64,000 nt of DNA from Monoplex corrugatus (GCA_030674185.1 JAPXFY010000031.1:43635085-43699084); one strand, 5' to 3'. Counted from the first letter of the stretch, positions 1 through 12,842 are shown. A program made the numbers and translations. Notes: a model not told the origin generated them from the letters alone.

Positions 1-1
1 A

Positions 2-200
2 TTAGAGCAACTAGCCACAACGGGAAAGGTGGAGGGAAAGAGAGCACCAGGTAGACCCAGCGAGAAAACATTGGACGAACTCGCACAGTGGATGAAGACA
101 GAGAGGGAAGGAGATGTACGTGCAGCAACAAGGGATAGATTCGTGTGGAGGGCCATGATCACCAACGCCATGCGGCAGGGTACATGATGATGATGGTGGA
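2..200 (+). mobile_element. RTE-type LINE, C-terminal end of the ORF (relic)
   Basis: An open frame from position 2 to a stop at 185-187 reads with the hallmarks of the extreme C terminus of RTE-like reverse transcriptases: a TTGKVEGKRAPGRP-type motif, then a Trp-rich stretch ending WRAMITNAM. A (TGA)n run follows, typical of an RTE 3' tail. The same segment recurs on the minus strand near 21.5 kb and 59.1 kb, which supports a dispersed family. The 5' part lies outside the window. Confidence 0.75.
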
Positions 201-504
201 TTGATAGTAGTGGAGTCGTCAGTGTTTGTTTGTCCTTTACACGCCTGAAAGCTAACACGCCATCGTGCGGATGCCAGGAGATCTGTCAGTATAAACACTA
301 CCCCCTCACCCCCACACCTCTATTCTGGAACTGAATTCTTCCCTAGAACGTTCCTCTTTTCTGTCGCTGTCTTTGTTTCTGTCTGTTTTCTCTCTATCGC
401 TTCTAACACTCTCTTTGTGCCTTATCTGTCCATTGATGTGTAGCTTTTAAAAAGTTTTGTTTTTTCTTGCACTGTTTGTGTGTGTGTCTGTCTCTCTCTC
501 TCTC
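201..504. other. No feature seen
   Basis: Unique-looking non-coding sequence between the LINE tail and the GTAT microsatellite. I see no coding signal or repeat. Confidence 0.5.
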
Positions 505-870
505 TGTCTGTTTATGTATGTATGTATGTATGTATGTATGTATGTATGTATGTATGTATGTATGTATGTATGCATGCATGCATGTATGTATGTATGTATG
601 TATGTATGCATGTATGTGTGTATGTATGTATGTATGTGTGTATGTATGTTTGTATGTATGTATGTATGCATGCATGTATGTATGTATGTATGTATTGTAT
701 GTATGTATGTATGCATGCATGTATATGTATGTATGTATGTATGTGTGTATGTATGTTTTATGTAATGTGTGTATGTACTTACTTACGTATGTATGTATGT
801 ATGTATATATGTATGTATTGTATATATGTATTATGTATGTACATATGTACGTGTGTGTAAGTAAGTAGGT
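505..870. repeat. (GTAT)n microsatellite
   Basis: Long imperfect tetranucleotide array with GCAT and GTGT variants. Long open frames across it are artefacts of the repeat. Confidence 0.95.
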
Positions 871-903
871 AAGTATGGATGGACGGATTGATGGATGAGT
901 GGG

Positions 904-911
904 TGAGTGGG

Positions 912-954
<43 letters not shown>

Positions 955-955
955 A
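904..955. repeat. (GGCT)n microsatellite
   Basis: About ten GGCT units followed by a short GGAT-rich stretch to about 990. Confidence 0.95.
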
Positions 956-1199
956 TGTGATGGATGGATTGAATGGATGGATGGATGGATCCAATTACCG
1001 AACAGGGAATATGCATAGTGTGCAGCAACAGTACACTACCCACCTATCAGAACCAGGAACATACATGCATGGAGCCAACATGAACACACCTCACACCCTG
1101 CACGAACTGACAGTACTTGTGTTCCAACACGGAAGAAGCTGTTGGGAGTTTAGACTTCGTTCAAGTGGATTCATTGCGCTCGGAAAGTTCCATAATGCG

Positions 1200-1460
1200 C
1201 TCCACCCAAAATTGCCAGCAGTTATCTGGAAGACTCCCTGAGGCCTGCGCAGAACCCTGTATGCTGGCAAGGTCTTGAAAAGGGGGAAAGTGGCGGGGGG
1301 GGGGGGGGGGTAGAGGCTTAAGAAATACTAAGCTGATAGTACCAGAATGATGGACACGTTAAGATGGGCAGCGAACAGGCCAGTTTTTAATGGTGCGGGT
1401 TGAGGTTGAACCCGATATATTTGATCTTAAGCCCAGGGCTCTTTCAAAGAAACCAGTCTG
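1200..1460 (-). mobile_element. tRNA-derived SINE-like repeat
   Basis: Read on the minus strand it holds a B-box-like GGGTTCAACCTC, then a conserved body (AAAACTGGCCTGTTCGCTGC and a TCATTCTGGT motif). The body recurs at 3.54, 3.94, 22.1 and 23.6 kb in both orientations. Calling it tRNA-derived is an inference from the B-box-like sequence; a clear A box was not delimited. A poly-G run lies inside it near 1.3 kb. Confidence 0.6.
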
Positions 1461-1879
1461 TGTTAAGAGGAAGGTAGTGGGAGGGTTAGGGGTAGGATAG
1501 GGAGATCTTAATGGAAAGTCTTGTATGTAAGCCACGGTGATGTCTGTCTGTCCGTGTGCGGACATTCTCCTTGCGCGTGGACGTGCTTGAATGTTTACCA
1601 ATGTCAAGGACTCAAAAGGACTGGTTAGTACAGCCAGTGTTTACACAGAGTAAGCTGACGACAGCAGTGCTTACAGGGCACAATTACATAGAACAGCTCA
1701 CAACAGCTGCTATTCAACAGACAAGGGACTGGCAAAAGCAGAACCCAAGGCCGCAGGATGCCTTCCCATGCAGCGCCTGAGGAAGAACGTGTGACTCCAG
1801 GATCGGTCTTGTGTCCCACATGGAGACCCACACCAGGCACTGAAGACATGTATGCTTGCTGTCCATCCTTTGGATCGAG

Positions 1880-2590
1880 GGGAGAGTCCCATTATCATCG
1901 TCGTCATCACTGTCGTCGTCGTCATCGTCGTCGTCGTCGTCATCATCACCACCACCATCATCGTCGTCGTCATCATGGTCATCATCGTCGTCAACATCAT
2001 CAGTGTCATCATCACCACCACCGCATGGAATTAATGTGTCACTGTGATTCACTGGGGGAACGACGGCCCCATCACCACCACCACCACCATCATCATCATC
2101 ATTATCATCATCATCATCATAATAATAATATCAACATCATCATCCTCGTCGTCGTCATCAATATCATCATCAACAACTACATCATCACCACCAACATTAT
2201 TATCATCATCATCATCAACATCAACATCATCATCATCACTACCATCACCACATGGATTTAATTTTTTACGGGATTCACTAGGTGGACGACAATTTCACAC
2301 GTCATCAACGTCATCATCAACAACATTATCATCATCACATCATCATCGATTTCATTGTCATCATTATCAACAACAACATCAACATTATCATCATCGTCAA
2401 CATCATCATCATCACCACCATCATCAACATGGTCATCATTATCATCATCATGATCATCATACACAACACACAACAACAACAATAGCAGCAGCGGCAGCAA
2501 CATCAACAGCAACACCACCATCATCATCATTATCATCACAGTCGTTTTCGTCGTCGTCGTCATCGTCATCACCACAGGATTCATGGCGAG
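1880..2590. repeat. Compound (CAT/CAC/ATC/CGT) trinucleotide array
   Basis: About 700 bp of interrupted trinucleotides. The His/Ser/Ile-rich frames it opens are by-products of the repeat; there is no independent coding evidence. Confidence 0.95.
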
Positions 2591-2608
2591 ACAGCTCACC
2601 ATCATTGG

Positions 2609-2728
2609 CCACTGGTCCGACAAAACAGTATGACAGTGTACTTTTGGGCCACTGGTCCGACAAAACAGTATGACAGTGTACTTTTGGGCCACTGGTCCGA
2701 CAAAACAGTATGACAACCTAGTTGTGTA
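2609..2728. repeat. 40-bp minisatellite, 3 copies
   Basis: Units start with CCACTGGTCCGAC at 2609, 2649 and 2689. The first two are nearly identical and the third diverges at its end. Confidence 0.95.
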
Positions 2729-3534
2729 CTTTTCAACAACCGGCTAACCGACTTACCAACCACACCCTAACCCCAGTGGAGCAAAGGGTACAATAGGCAG
2801 ACAGCATGCATAATGCGCCTCATTGGGGTGTGAGTACAGTAAACAGCCTTGGGGGTTGTACTGGTGTACCAAGTGACCTGCCACATGTATACCATGTTTT
2901 AATGTCCCTTTTTAAGGGAGATTAGTTTAGTATCAACATGGAGGGATCTGTTCGTTCGTTCTTTGATTTAACGTCTGTCTGTATGTATGTACCTACGTAT
3001 GTATGTATGTGTGTATGTATGTATGCATGAGTGAGTGTGTTTGTGCATGCGCGTGTATACATATGTATGCATGTCCCGTTGTTTCCCTGTAAACAAGTTG
3101 TCAACAAACATTTCCTAGCTGTTCATTGATTGATTGCCACCAAACTTTATTCCTAGCACTTTTCAGTGAGTAGTCACGAGCGCATAAGTATGGATCAGGG
3201 TGCTCTTAAATGTTAATATCTTCATTTTAATATATTTCGTTCATTTGAGGGCGGATTTTAAAATGAGTTGGGATTAAAAAATGTGTTGCCAAAGATAAAT
3301 TTTATTGTGTAAATTTCACTGATATCCGTCAAAAGTCAAGGTCAAATTAAGTGAAACGTGTAAATAAATGACAGTAACGATTTTCCAACAGATATTGACC
3401 AAACGGACCACGCGTTGTGTCTGGTACATGATTTTTCTTACATGACGTCTAAACACACATTGGAGCAGTGTTTGAACCGTTGATGTGAATTGTTTCGAGT
3501 AGGCTACTTACATCTCGGCTGTTTCTGAACTGAT
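2729..3534. other. No gene seen
   Basis: AT-rich non-coding sequence with a short GTAT microsatellite near 2980-3070. No coding signal. Confidence 0.5.
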
Positions 3535-3860
3535 CTGAATAGAAACTTTCAAGCCGTGGACTTAAAATCTGATCAGTATCTGGAGTTCAATCCCAGCCCA
3601 CAGCATTATAAACTGACATGTTTGCTGTCTGATCTTTACGCTTCCATCATTCTGGTGGTGTCAGCTTACTGTTTCCTATGTCCCTTTTTCTTCTCCCCCA
3701 TCCCCTTCCCCATTTCAAGATGTTGCCACTGCATAGGGTTTTACGCAGGCCCTGGGAGTCTGCTACTTTGTTGCTGGCATGTTTGGGATGCAGCACATAT
3801 GGAATTGTCTGAGTACGATGAATCCCTCTTGAAGTGGACTGTGTGTTTGATGCTTTTTTA
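3535..3860 (+). mobile_element. tRNA-derived SINE-like repeat
   Basis: Contains GAGTTCAATCCC (B-box-like) near 3581, then the family body with a TCATTCTGGTGGTGTC motif, and a terminal segment near 3740-3790 that recurs in the copy starting at 3935. The internal open frame is incidental. Confidence 0.6.
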
Positions 3861-3934
3861 GCAAATTCATCTCTGAAAAAAAATGTCACTGAAATCAGTG
3901 GATTCTCTACGTAAACAGAGCCCGAAGGCCAGCC

Positions 3935-4235
3935 GACGGGTTGGCTGTTTTGATAAAGCCGTGGACTCCAGTTCTTGTGTCTTGAGTTCAATCCTAACCC
4001 GCAACACACAAAACTGGTTTGTTCGCTGCTGTCTTGAAGTCTTCAGTCATTCTGATGGTGTCGGTGTTCCAGAATTTCAGTCCCCCTCCCCATGCCATGA
4101 ATTTACCAGCGCAAAGAGTTTTAAGCAAGATCGAGGTGTTCACCTGATAATTGCTGGCAGATCTGGGTAAAGCCCGCAATCACAGAACTGTCTGCATGCA
4201 ATGAATCCCTCTGGAACGTGGTGTTGAAAAGCCTA
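3935..4235 (+). mobile_element. tRNA-derived SINE-like repeat, second copy
   Basis: Contains GAGTTCAATCCT near 3986, the AAAACTGGTTTGTTCGCTGC body and the TCATTCTGATGGTGTC motif. It lies in tandem orientation with the copy 400 bp upstream, and both share the downstream ATGAATCCCTCT motif. Confidence 0.65.
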
Positions 4236-4769
4236 TCAGCATCAAACATCTTATTGAATACTTGGACTTGCACGACGCTAGACATAAACACAATACGGCA
4301 AACTCCATAAAGAACTCCTCTGAGATGTTCCTCTGGATGCAATTTTCAAGTATGTATGTATATATACCAGTGATCAATACATTTCACCTTATCTGATTAT
4401 ACGTATGAGAGAGATTTTTATATACATGTCAGTTAAACTGGAAAGGATAATTGTGGGCTTAATTTTGGCTGTTGTAAGCTGTTTTTAACGTGACATTGGC
4501 CCTGATACGGCTTTTGTGGTCTATAAGCAATATGAACTTGAATTGGCGTGAACAGAGAGATTGTTGATATAGCGTATCCACCTTAAGTTGTTTTCTTTTT
4601 TTAGGGAGTGGGAGATGGACGGAGAGCAGAACGGGGAGGGGATCGTCGACGTGTTATTGTTTTGTGTCGTCGTGTGGCATGTTTATTTACCATCAGGTAG
4701 TGACCAACAGTCTCCACGGTGCCGTGAAATCTGGCGTGCCTGAACCTGTTCCCCTCTGACTACAGTTAC

Positions 4770-4875
4770 ACACACTCTGTCTCTGTCTGTCTCTGTCTCT
4801 CTCTGTCCGTCTGTCTCTGTCTCTGTCTCTCTCTCTTTGTTTCTCTTTGTGTCTGTGTCTGTTTCTGTCTGTCTA

Positions 4876-4906
<31 letters not shown>

Positions 4907-5165
4907 TTCTATCTCTGTATGTCTCTGTCTCTCTCTCCCTCTCTGTCTCTTTCTGTCTGTCTCTGTCTCTCTCTCTTTCTATCTCTGTATGTCTCTGTCT
5001 CTCTCTTCCTCTCTGTCTCTTTCTGTCTGTCTCTGTATCTCTGACAGTCTGTCTCTCTCCTTCTCTCTTTCTCCCCTCTTCTCTCGCTCTCTGTCTCTTT
5101 CTGTCTCTCCTCTCTTTGTCTCTCTCTCTCCCTCTCTCTCTCTTCTCTCTCTGTCCTATCCCCTC
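4770..5165. repeat. (CTCTGT)n/(CT)n pyrimidine-rich array
   Basis: About 400 bp of T/C with occasional G in CTGT steps. The Ser/Leu-rich frames are artefacts. Confidence 0.95.
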
Positions 5166-5960
5166 CCCATAAAGTAGCCTATCTCTCTCTCCTCATCTGC
5201 TGCTTGTTCACAGTCGTCGTCGTCCTCCCTCCCCCTCCTGCTCTTTTCTTCATGTCTGCTCCTTCCTTTTCTTCCATCGCTTCTTCTTTTCTCTCTTATC
5301 TTCCTTTTTTTATTCTCCCCCTTCCTTTCTCATAAAAAAGATGGGGGAGATTATTTGGTACAAATTGGAGACAGGTGTGTGTCTGGGTTTGAGTCTGACA
5401 AAAATGTGTAGACAAGATTTTCTCAGTTCCTTATAGATGGACCTTTGCCATGTTCTTAATCAAAGATGCGGACTGCTGAGAACGCGCCAGGGTGTAGGCT
5501 TGGAAGGTAAGGCACGAAGGTCAAGGTCACCCCCTTTCAAAGAAAAAAAAAAAAAAAAAAAAAAAAAGAAAGACATACCTAAAATCGGCCGTTTTTGAGA
5601 AAGGTGTATGAACAGAATTTTCAGAATAAAAGTTGTTTGGTGTAATCTTATCTAAATTTCTTCTTCAATGTGTGTTTATTTTTTGAGGTGCGTCGGTTTG
5701 ACCTCAGCTGCCATGAGAATATCGCCACAGTCAGGAAAAAATATGCTTTTGAGCGTTTTCCAATGCCTACAGAATTTTTACAAAATTGATTGATATACGT
5801 TGAAGGGAAACAACATTATGCTGCTATAAACAGCGTTTGCCCGTTATATATGTATCGAAAAATGCTTCGCTTGAAATGTTAAATCAATTTGTTCTCTGCT
5901 CAGGACCTGATTCCTTTTCTCTGTTCTGACAAGCCGTATATGACGTCAAGAGTACCTCAT
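5166..5960. other. No gene seen; poly-A tract
   Basis: Non-coding, with an A-run near 5542-5566 and a downstream copy of short SINE-like or UTR-like sequence that I cannot classify. Confidence 0.4.
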
Positions 5961-5984
5961 ATTTATAATGACAAGCCAAAACAA

Positions 5985-6087
5985 CTGTGACTGCCTGTGT
6001 TCAAGCAAACAGGAACCAGAAAAAAAACATGAAAAAAGAAAAAGACAAGGCATGCGCAAATTTTCGGCCAACTGGCCTTTCTCAAAC
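5985..6087. mobile_element. Dispersed element with GGCCAACTGGCC motif
   Basis: Starts with a GTGACTGCCTGTGTTCAAGC-like segment and ends with GCAAATTTTCGGCCAACTGG. The same two segments recur at 12.91-13.12 kb, with the second in inverted orientation, and the core motif recurs as the inverted termini of the element at 33.85-34.07 kb. No open reading frame of its own. Confidence 0.5.
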
Positions 6088-6206
6088 GTAAGATCACAAA
6101 CAAACACCAGATACAGCGTAAGATCACAAACAAACACCAGATACAGCGTAAGATCACAAACAAACACCAGATACAGCGTAAGATCACAAACAAACACCAG
6201 ATACAC
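6088..6206. repeat. 30-bp minisatellite, 4 copies
   Basis: Unit begins GTAAGATCACAAACAAACAC. Starts at 6088, 6118, 6148 and 6178. Copies are almost identical. Confidence 0.97.
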
Positions 6207-6339
6207 AGATTAGGAGAAAAAGACTGAAACTTCCCTGCTGCTTCCGTCCTGTGTGAGAAAAGGAATAAACTTGACTAAAATGACGTAATGACGTAAAATG
6301 ACGCGGGCAGAGATTCAGATCTAGATCAGTCATGAGGAA

Positions 6340-6412
6340 TCACGTTCTGTTCTGTTCTGTTCTGTTCTGTTCTGGTCTGGTCTGGTCTGTTCTGTTCTGT
6401 TCTGTTCTTCTG
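6340..6412. repeat. (TTCTG)n microsatellite
   Basis: Pentanucleotide run with TGGTC variants. Confidence 0.95.
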
Positions 6413-6504
6413 TTTTCGTTCTCCGTCTACCAGGTCAGGCCACGTCTGGCCATGATTATGGTCCGTTTGTCCGGTTCCTGCAGGCTGCCATGGAGCTTGG
6501 TGGT

Positions 6505-6688
6505 CAGAGGAACTGTAATTCAGCACTGTCGTACTAACACAAGAAAATTTTCTTTTTCACATCGAGTAGCCCCTTTGTGGAATAAACTCCCAACTAACAT
6601 AAAATTTGCACAAGATACTAACAAATTCAAGAATTTTTTGGACGAAATTCCAGAATTCAAAGAACTTTTCATCGATTTTGATGATTAA
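6505..6688 (+). mobile_element. LINE (CR1/jockey-like) ORF2 C-terminal relic
   Basis: The frame ending at a stop at 6686-6688 contains HRVAPLWNKLP, an NxxxFK segment and FLDE. This is the typical C-terminal tail of CR1/jockey-superfamily reverse transcriptases (R..xxWNxLP...FK..LD). Only the last ~55 codons are present; the rest was lost by 5' truncation or decay. Confidence 0.65.
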
Positions 6689-7611
6689 AGGCCTGATTAG
6701 GCTTGTGCAAACAAAAGAAAATGCGCATTTTAACACCTGTATTAGAAATAGTTGAGAAAGAGGGGACGTAAATAAGCCGCAAGGCCTAGGCCATTGAAAG
6801 CCAGTCCCTACTACTACTACTACTACTACTTGGCCATGTGTCCCGCCACTCCACTTGATACAGCTGTCATTAGTGCATGTCTTCAGCTACCTGGTCCTCT
6901 TGACCACAGGGGGCAGGTTGGTGATGACGTCAGTTTCACCTTACGGTTCACATGGGTGTTGAGACTGTTGTGGCTGGTGTGGAGTCCCATCAAGATCACT
7001 TATTGCTGTCTGGACAGAAGGTGGTTGTCGTTCCTGTCTGTCCATGCCTTTAAGGGTGATCTGATGCTATTTTTAATGTAATATAGATGGTGGTCTTTGA
7101 TATAATGTCTATTCACTAAAGTGATTTTAGAGAGGAAAAAAAAGAAAGAAAGAAAGGAAAAGAAAGAAAAAAAAAGAAAAGAAAAAAAAGTGGATAGAGG
7201 AGGCGTGAAGAGGATATTTGAAAATAGTCAATTTTGATCTTGAGAAAAGTTGATCCAGAAAACAACTGTTTCGAGGAGGGGAAGGTTCTATATATAGAGA
7301 TGTGAGCGCGCGTGCTTTGGCAATCTGCGTATGGGTGTGTGTGAGTACGTGAAAGAGAGAGAGAGAGAGTATGCAAAAGGAACTTTACAAAATCTAAAAA
7401 AGCCACTTGACTGCCCTTGTAACATAAAAAGTTCGGTCCGATCTGACGATATGTATTGGAGCGTTCATTGCACTTTGGTGGTTTGTGGGCAGCCTGCCCC
7501 AGTGAACTGAGACTACTTACTAACCGCTGTCAAAGTTTTCATAGTGGATAGTAAGGGGTGGGGGGGGGGGGGGAGTAGTGTGGGACTCCATTAAGTAAAC
7601 CTTCTTGCCGT
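6689..7611. other. No gene seen
   Basis: Non-coding. It contains (TAC)n near 6809, an A/G-rich stretch near 7130-7190, a short (GA)n near 7352 and a poly-G run near 7560. No coding signal. Confidence 0.5.
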
Positions 7612-8247
7612 AAAAACAGAAAATAATACTTAAGAAAACAAATGAACAATGGATAAAAACAGAAAATAATACTGAAGAAAACAAATGAACAATCGATAAA
7701 AACAGAAAATGATACTGAAGAAAACATATAAGCAATCGATAAAAACAGAAAATGATAGTTAAGAAAACAAATGAACAATCGATAAAAACAGAAAATAATA
7801 CTGAAGAAAACAAATGAACAATGGATAAAAACAAAAAATGATACTGAAGAAAACAAATGAACAATGGATAAAAACAGAAAATGATACTGAAGAAAACAAA
7901 TGAACAATCGACAAAAACAGAAAATAATACTTAAGAAAACAAATGAACAATCGACAAAAACAGAAAATAATACTGAAGAAAACATATAAGCAATGGATAA
8001 AAACAGAAAATAATACTTAAGAAAACAAATGAACAATGGATAAAAACAGAAAATAATACTTAAGAAAACAAATGAACAATCGATAAAAACAGAAAATGAT
8101 ACTTAAGAAAACAAATGAACAATGGATAAAAACAGAAAATGATACTTAAGAAAACAAATGAACAATGGATAAAAACAGAAAATAATACTTAAGAAAACAA
8201 ATGAACAATCGATAAAAACAGAAAATAATACTGAAGAAAACAAACAA
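7612..8247. repeat. 44-bp minisatellite, ~14 copies
   Basis: Unit contains AACAATGGATAAAAACAGAA followed by AATRATACTTAAGAAAACAA. Variants alternate GGATA/CGATA/CGACA and CTTAAG/CTGAAG. The minus-strand Phe/Cys/Leu frame is a repeat artefact. Confidence 0.95.
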
Positions 8248-8959
8248 TGATAGAACTCGTCAGTTTGGTAGACCTTCAAGACCTCACCTGTGCCTAGGGC
8301 TTATGTGTATGCTTGTAGCACATGATTATATCATGGAGAGAAGAAGAGACAAAGAGAAATAGGAGTATGCACAAGGAACTGTAGGAAGTCAAAAAGGGCA
8401 ATTTGACGGTCTGTGTGACATGACCTTTCTAATCGCGGTGCATTTGTGGTGTTAGTGCGTAATCATAGGAGCGCAGCAACGTCGGTTTAAGATAACTAAA
8501 ACTGAAGTTTTTCTTTCTCCCCTCCCCCCCCCCCCCCTTTTTTTTTTCTTCTTCTTTTTAATGTTTTTATTATGATTTTTTTTTTTTTCTATTCATCTTT
8601 GATAATAAATCTAGAACCAGTCTTGCAAACATGACTGTTTCCCGTTGACATACATGTCTACGTCAAAGACTTATCAGCCTGTGTGATAAGAAAAACAACA
8701 ACAAATGGCACAGTCTACGTGATATTGATTTTGTATGTGGCAAAGGTAGACAGACAAGATTATAAAGATGGTCAGGACTCTTTTTTCATACCATGAAATA
8801 AACACATATGTGCAATCGCATTCTGTCCTTTCATACTATGAAATAAGTATATATGTGCATTGACCCAAACACTAGAAGAAAGATAAAAAAATAAAAATAA
8901 AAAAGAAAGAGGGGGGGGGGGGAAGAAAAATAAATGAAAAAAAGAGGAAAAGATCAAGA
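8248..8959. other. No gene seen
   Basis: Non-coding, with C/T homopolymer stretches near 8520-8590 and A/G-rich sequence near 8878-8950. Confidence 0.5.
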
Positions 8960-9626
<667 letters not shown>

Positions 9627-9639
9627 TCATGATCTTTTT

Positions 9640-11240
9640 CCATTTTCCTGTTCTTTCTCTTCTTCCTTTTCTCGTGTTACCCTTTGATCATTTTCCTTTT
9701 TCTTCTTTTCTTTTGTCTTATCATTTTCCTCCTTTTTCTTCTTTTCTTTTGTCTTATCATTTTCCTCCTTTTTCTTCTTTTCCTTTCTTTTCTCTTATCA
9801 TTTTCCTCCTTTTTCTTCTTTTCTTTTGTCTTATCATTTTCCTCCTTTTTCTTCTTTTCTTTTGTCTTATCATTTTCCTCCTTTTTCTTCTTTCTTTCCT
9901 TTCTTTTCTCTTATCATTTTCCTCCTTTTTCTTCTTTTCTTTTGTCTTATCATTTTCCTCCTTTTTCTTCTTTTCTTTTGTCTTATCATTTTCCTCCTTT
10001 TTCTTCTTTTCTTTTGTCTTATCATTTTCCTCCTTTTTCTTCTTTTCTTTTGTCTTATCATTTTCCTCCTTTTTCTTCTTTTCTTTTGTCTTATCATTTT
10101 CCTCCTTTTTCTTCTTTTCTTTTGTCTTATCATTTTCCTCCTTTTTCTTCTTTTCTTTTGTCTTATCGTTTTCCTCCTTTTTCTTCTTTTCTTTTGTCTT
10201 ATCATTTTCCTCCTTTTTCTTCTTTTCTTTTGTCTTATCATTTTCCTCCTTTTTCTTCTTTTCTTTTGTCTTATCATTTTCCTCCTTTTTCTTCTTTTCT
10301 TTTTGTCTTATCATTTTCCTCCTTTTTCTTTTCTTCTTTTCCTTTCTTTTTCTTATCATTTTCCTTCCTTTTTCTTCTTTTTCTTTCTCTTTCCTTTCTT
10401 TTCTCTTATCATTTTCCTCCTTTTTCTTCTTTTCCTTTCTTTTCTCTTATCATTTTCCCTTTCCTTTCTTTTTTCTTTCTTTTTCCTTTCTTTTCTCTTA
10501 TCATTTTCCTCCTTTCTTCTTTCTTTTTTCTTTTCCTTTTCCTTTTCTTTCTTTTCCTTCTTATCTTTCCTCCTTTTTCTTCTTTTCCTTTTCTCTTATC
10601 GTTTTCCTCCTTTTTCTTTCTTTTCTTTTCTCTTATCGTTTTCCTCCTTTTTCTTCTTTTCTTTTTTTCTTTTTCCTTTCTTTCTTTTTCTCCTTTTCTT
10701 CTTTTTCTTTCTTTTCTCTTATCATTTTCCTCCTTTTTCTTCTTTCTTTCTTTTCTCTTATCATTTTCCTCCTTTTTCTTCTTTTCCTTTCTTTTCTCTT
10801 ATCGTTTTCCTCCTTTTTCTTCTTTTTCTTTCTTTTCTCTTATCTTTTCCTCCTTTTTCTTCTTTTTCTTTCTTTTTTCTTTATCCTTTTCCTCCTTTTT
10901 CTTTTTTTTCTTTTCTCTTATCATTTTCCTCCTTTTTTTCTTTTCTTTCTTTTCTCTTATCTTTTCCTCTTCTTCTTTCTTCTTTTTCCTTCTTTTCTCT
11001 TTCTTTTCCTTTTTCTTCTTTTCTTTTTTTTCCTTTCATTTCCTCCTTTTCTTCTTTCTTTCTTTTCTCTCTTCATTTCCTTTTTCTCTTTTTCTTCTTT
11101 TCTCTCTTTCTCCTCTTCTTCCTCTTTTTCTTTTTTCTCCTTCTTTTCTCCTTTTTCTTCTCTTCTTCCTTTTCATCTCTTGCTCCTCTTCTTCTTTATT
11201 TCTTGTTCTTTCCGCTTTTTTTCTTTGTCATTTCTCTTTG
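9640..11240. repeat. 36-bp polypyrimidine minisatellite, ~1.6 kb
   Basis: Unit is built from TTTTCCTCC, TTTTTCTTCTTTTC and TTTTGTCTTATCA. Regular copies cover about 9690-10310 and then degenerate into irregular C/T blocks. The + strand is almost pure pyrimidine. Open frames of up to 596 codons (Phe/Ser/Leu on +, Lys/Arg/Glu on -) follow from the lack of stops in the repeat. Confidence 0.97.
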
Positions 11241-11589
11241 GCCTCCACCTTCTCTTGAAACCAGTGTACCTGTCTTTTAAGAAGAAGAAAACAAGGAAAG
11301 GAAGAAAACGTGGTTCACGGCAGACTGGTCAGTGTGGTGAGATAGGCACAGTCCAGCAGAGCCAGACCAGAACGTGCCCCTTTCAAAGGCCGGCCGACAG
11401 TGTGCTTTAGTTGTCCAAACACGTCTAATCTATTTTCTCGGTTCGCACTGAACCCCCTGCTACGGCGTCTGTTGGCGTCTCCAAGACTGAAAGCGACAGT
11501 AGACTGTATGGTAGACAGTAGTGTCCCAGAGGGATAGTTTCAGTTTTCTTTGATAATTTTTTTAAGCAGGGGATTAGAGCATTTTCTCA

Positions 11590-11759
11590 ATCTCTCTCTC
11601 TCTCCCCCTTCCCTTCCCCCTCTCTCCCTCCTCTCTCTCTCTTCTCTTTCTCCTCTCTCTCTTTGTCTGTCTCTCCCTATCTCTCTGTCTGTCTTTCTCT
11701 GTCTGCCTCTGCTCTGTCTGTCTCTGTCTCCCTGTCTCTGTCTCTGACTTGTCTGTCTG

Positions 11760-11832
<73 letters not shown>
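11590..11832. repeat. (CT)n/(CTGT)n array
   Basis: Simple pyrimidine-rich tract ending in a pure (CT)n run at about 11780-11830. Confidence 0.95.
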
Positions 11833-11835
<3 letters not shown>

Positions 11836-12149
11836 CTCTGTGCATGGCTGGTGTGTCTGTGAATACATGCGTTCATTTGCATTGTTTAGCTCTTCTTTTT
11901 TTTTTTTAACTATGGTTCACAACTGTTATATTACTATGGTTCCTAATACTTATATTTCTGTGATTCCTAATACTTACATGTATAGTACTATGGTTCTCGA
12001 TATAATACTTATATTCGTTTCATGTTTTGTCAGTGTGTCTGTTTTTTCTTGATAATGGTTTGATTATGTTCTATTCTTGTAAAGTGCAGCGAACATGTTT
12101 TGGACATGGACCGTTTGCGCTGTTTAAGTGAAAATATTAGTATAAGTAT

Positions 12150-12220
12150 TATCATCATCATCATCATCATCATCATCATCTCAATCGTCATCGTCATCGT
12201 CATCGTCGTCGTCGTCGAAA
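12150..12220. repeat. (ATC)n/(GTC)n microsatellite
   Basis: Short trinucleotide run. Confidence 0.9.
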
Positions 12221-12251
12221 TAGACTGTATGGTAGACTGGTTTTAAAAAGA

Positions 12252-12842
12252 TGGTCAGTTTGTTTCCACAGGGAAAATTGTAAAATGCTTCATTTTGGTT
12301 TCCACAGGGAAAATTGTTAAATGCTTCAGTTTGTTTCCACAGGGAAAATTGTTAAATGCTTCAGTTTGGTTTCCACAGGGAAAATTGTTAAATGCTTCAG
12401 TTCGGTTTCCACAGGGAAAATTGTTAAATGCTTCAGTTCGGTTTCCACAGGGAAAATTGTTAAATGCTTCAGTTCGGTTTCCACAGGGAAAATTGTTAAA
12501 TGCTTCAGTTCGGTTTCCACAGGGAAAATTGTTAAATGCTTCAGTTCGGTTTCCACAGGGAAAATTGTTAAATGCTTCAGTTCGGTTTCCACAGGGAAAA
12601 TTGTTAAATGCTTCAGTTTGGTTTCCACAGGGAAGAAGTTGTTGTTTAAGGAGTGCTTCAGTTTGATTTCCACAGGGAAAATTGTAAAATGCTTCAGTTT
12701 GGTTTCCACAGGGAAAATTGTTAGATGCTTCAGTTTGATTTCCACAGGGAAAATTGTTAAATGCTTCAGTTTGGTTTCCACAGGGAAAATTGTTAAATGC
12801 TTCAGTTTGGTTTCCACAGGGAAAATTGTAAAATGCTTCAGA
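12252..12842. repeat. 36-bp minisatellite, 16 copies
   Basis: Unit begins GTTTCCACAGGGAAAATTGT and continues TAAATGCTTCAGTTYG. Copy 11 (near 12620) carries an insertion. The unit has 36 bases with no stop, so open frames run on both strands. Each unit includes a 3'-splice-site-like TTTCCACAG followed by GG. Confidence 0.97.

Noticed and set aside
457..868. Cys/Val/Met-rich open frames in several phases
   Set aside because: By-products of the (GTAT)n microsatellite.
1758..2716. His-, Ser- and Asp-rich open frames on both strands
   Set aside because: By-products of CAT/CGT trinucleotide repeats; no start context, splice sites or domain.
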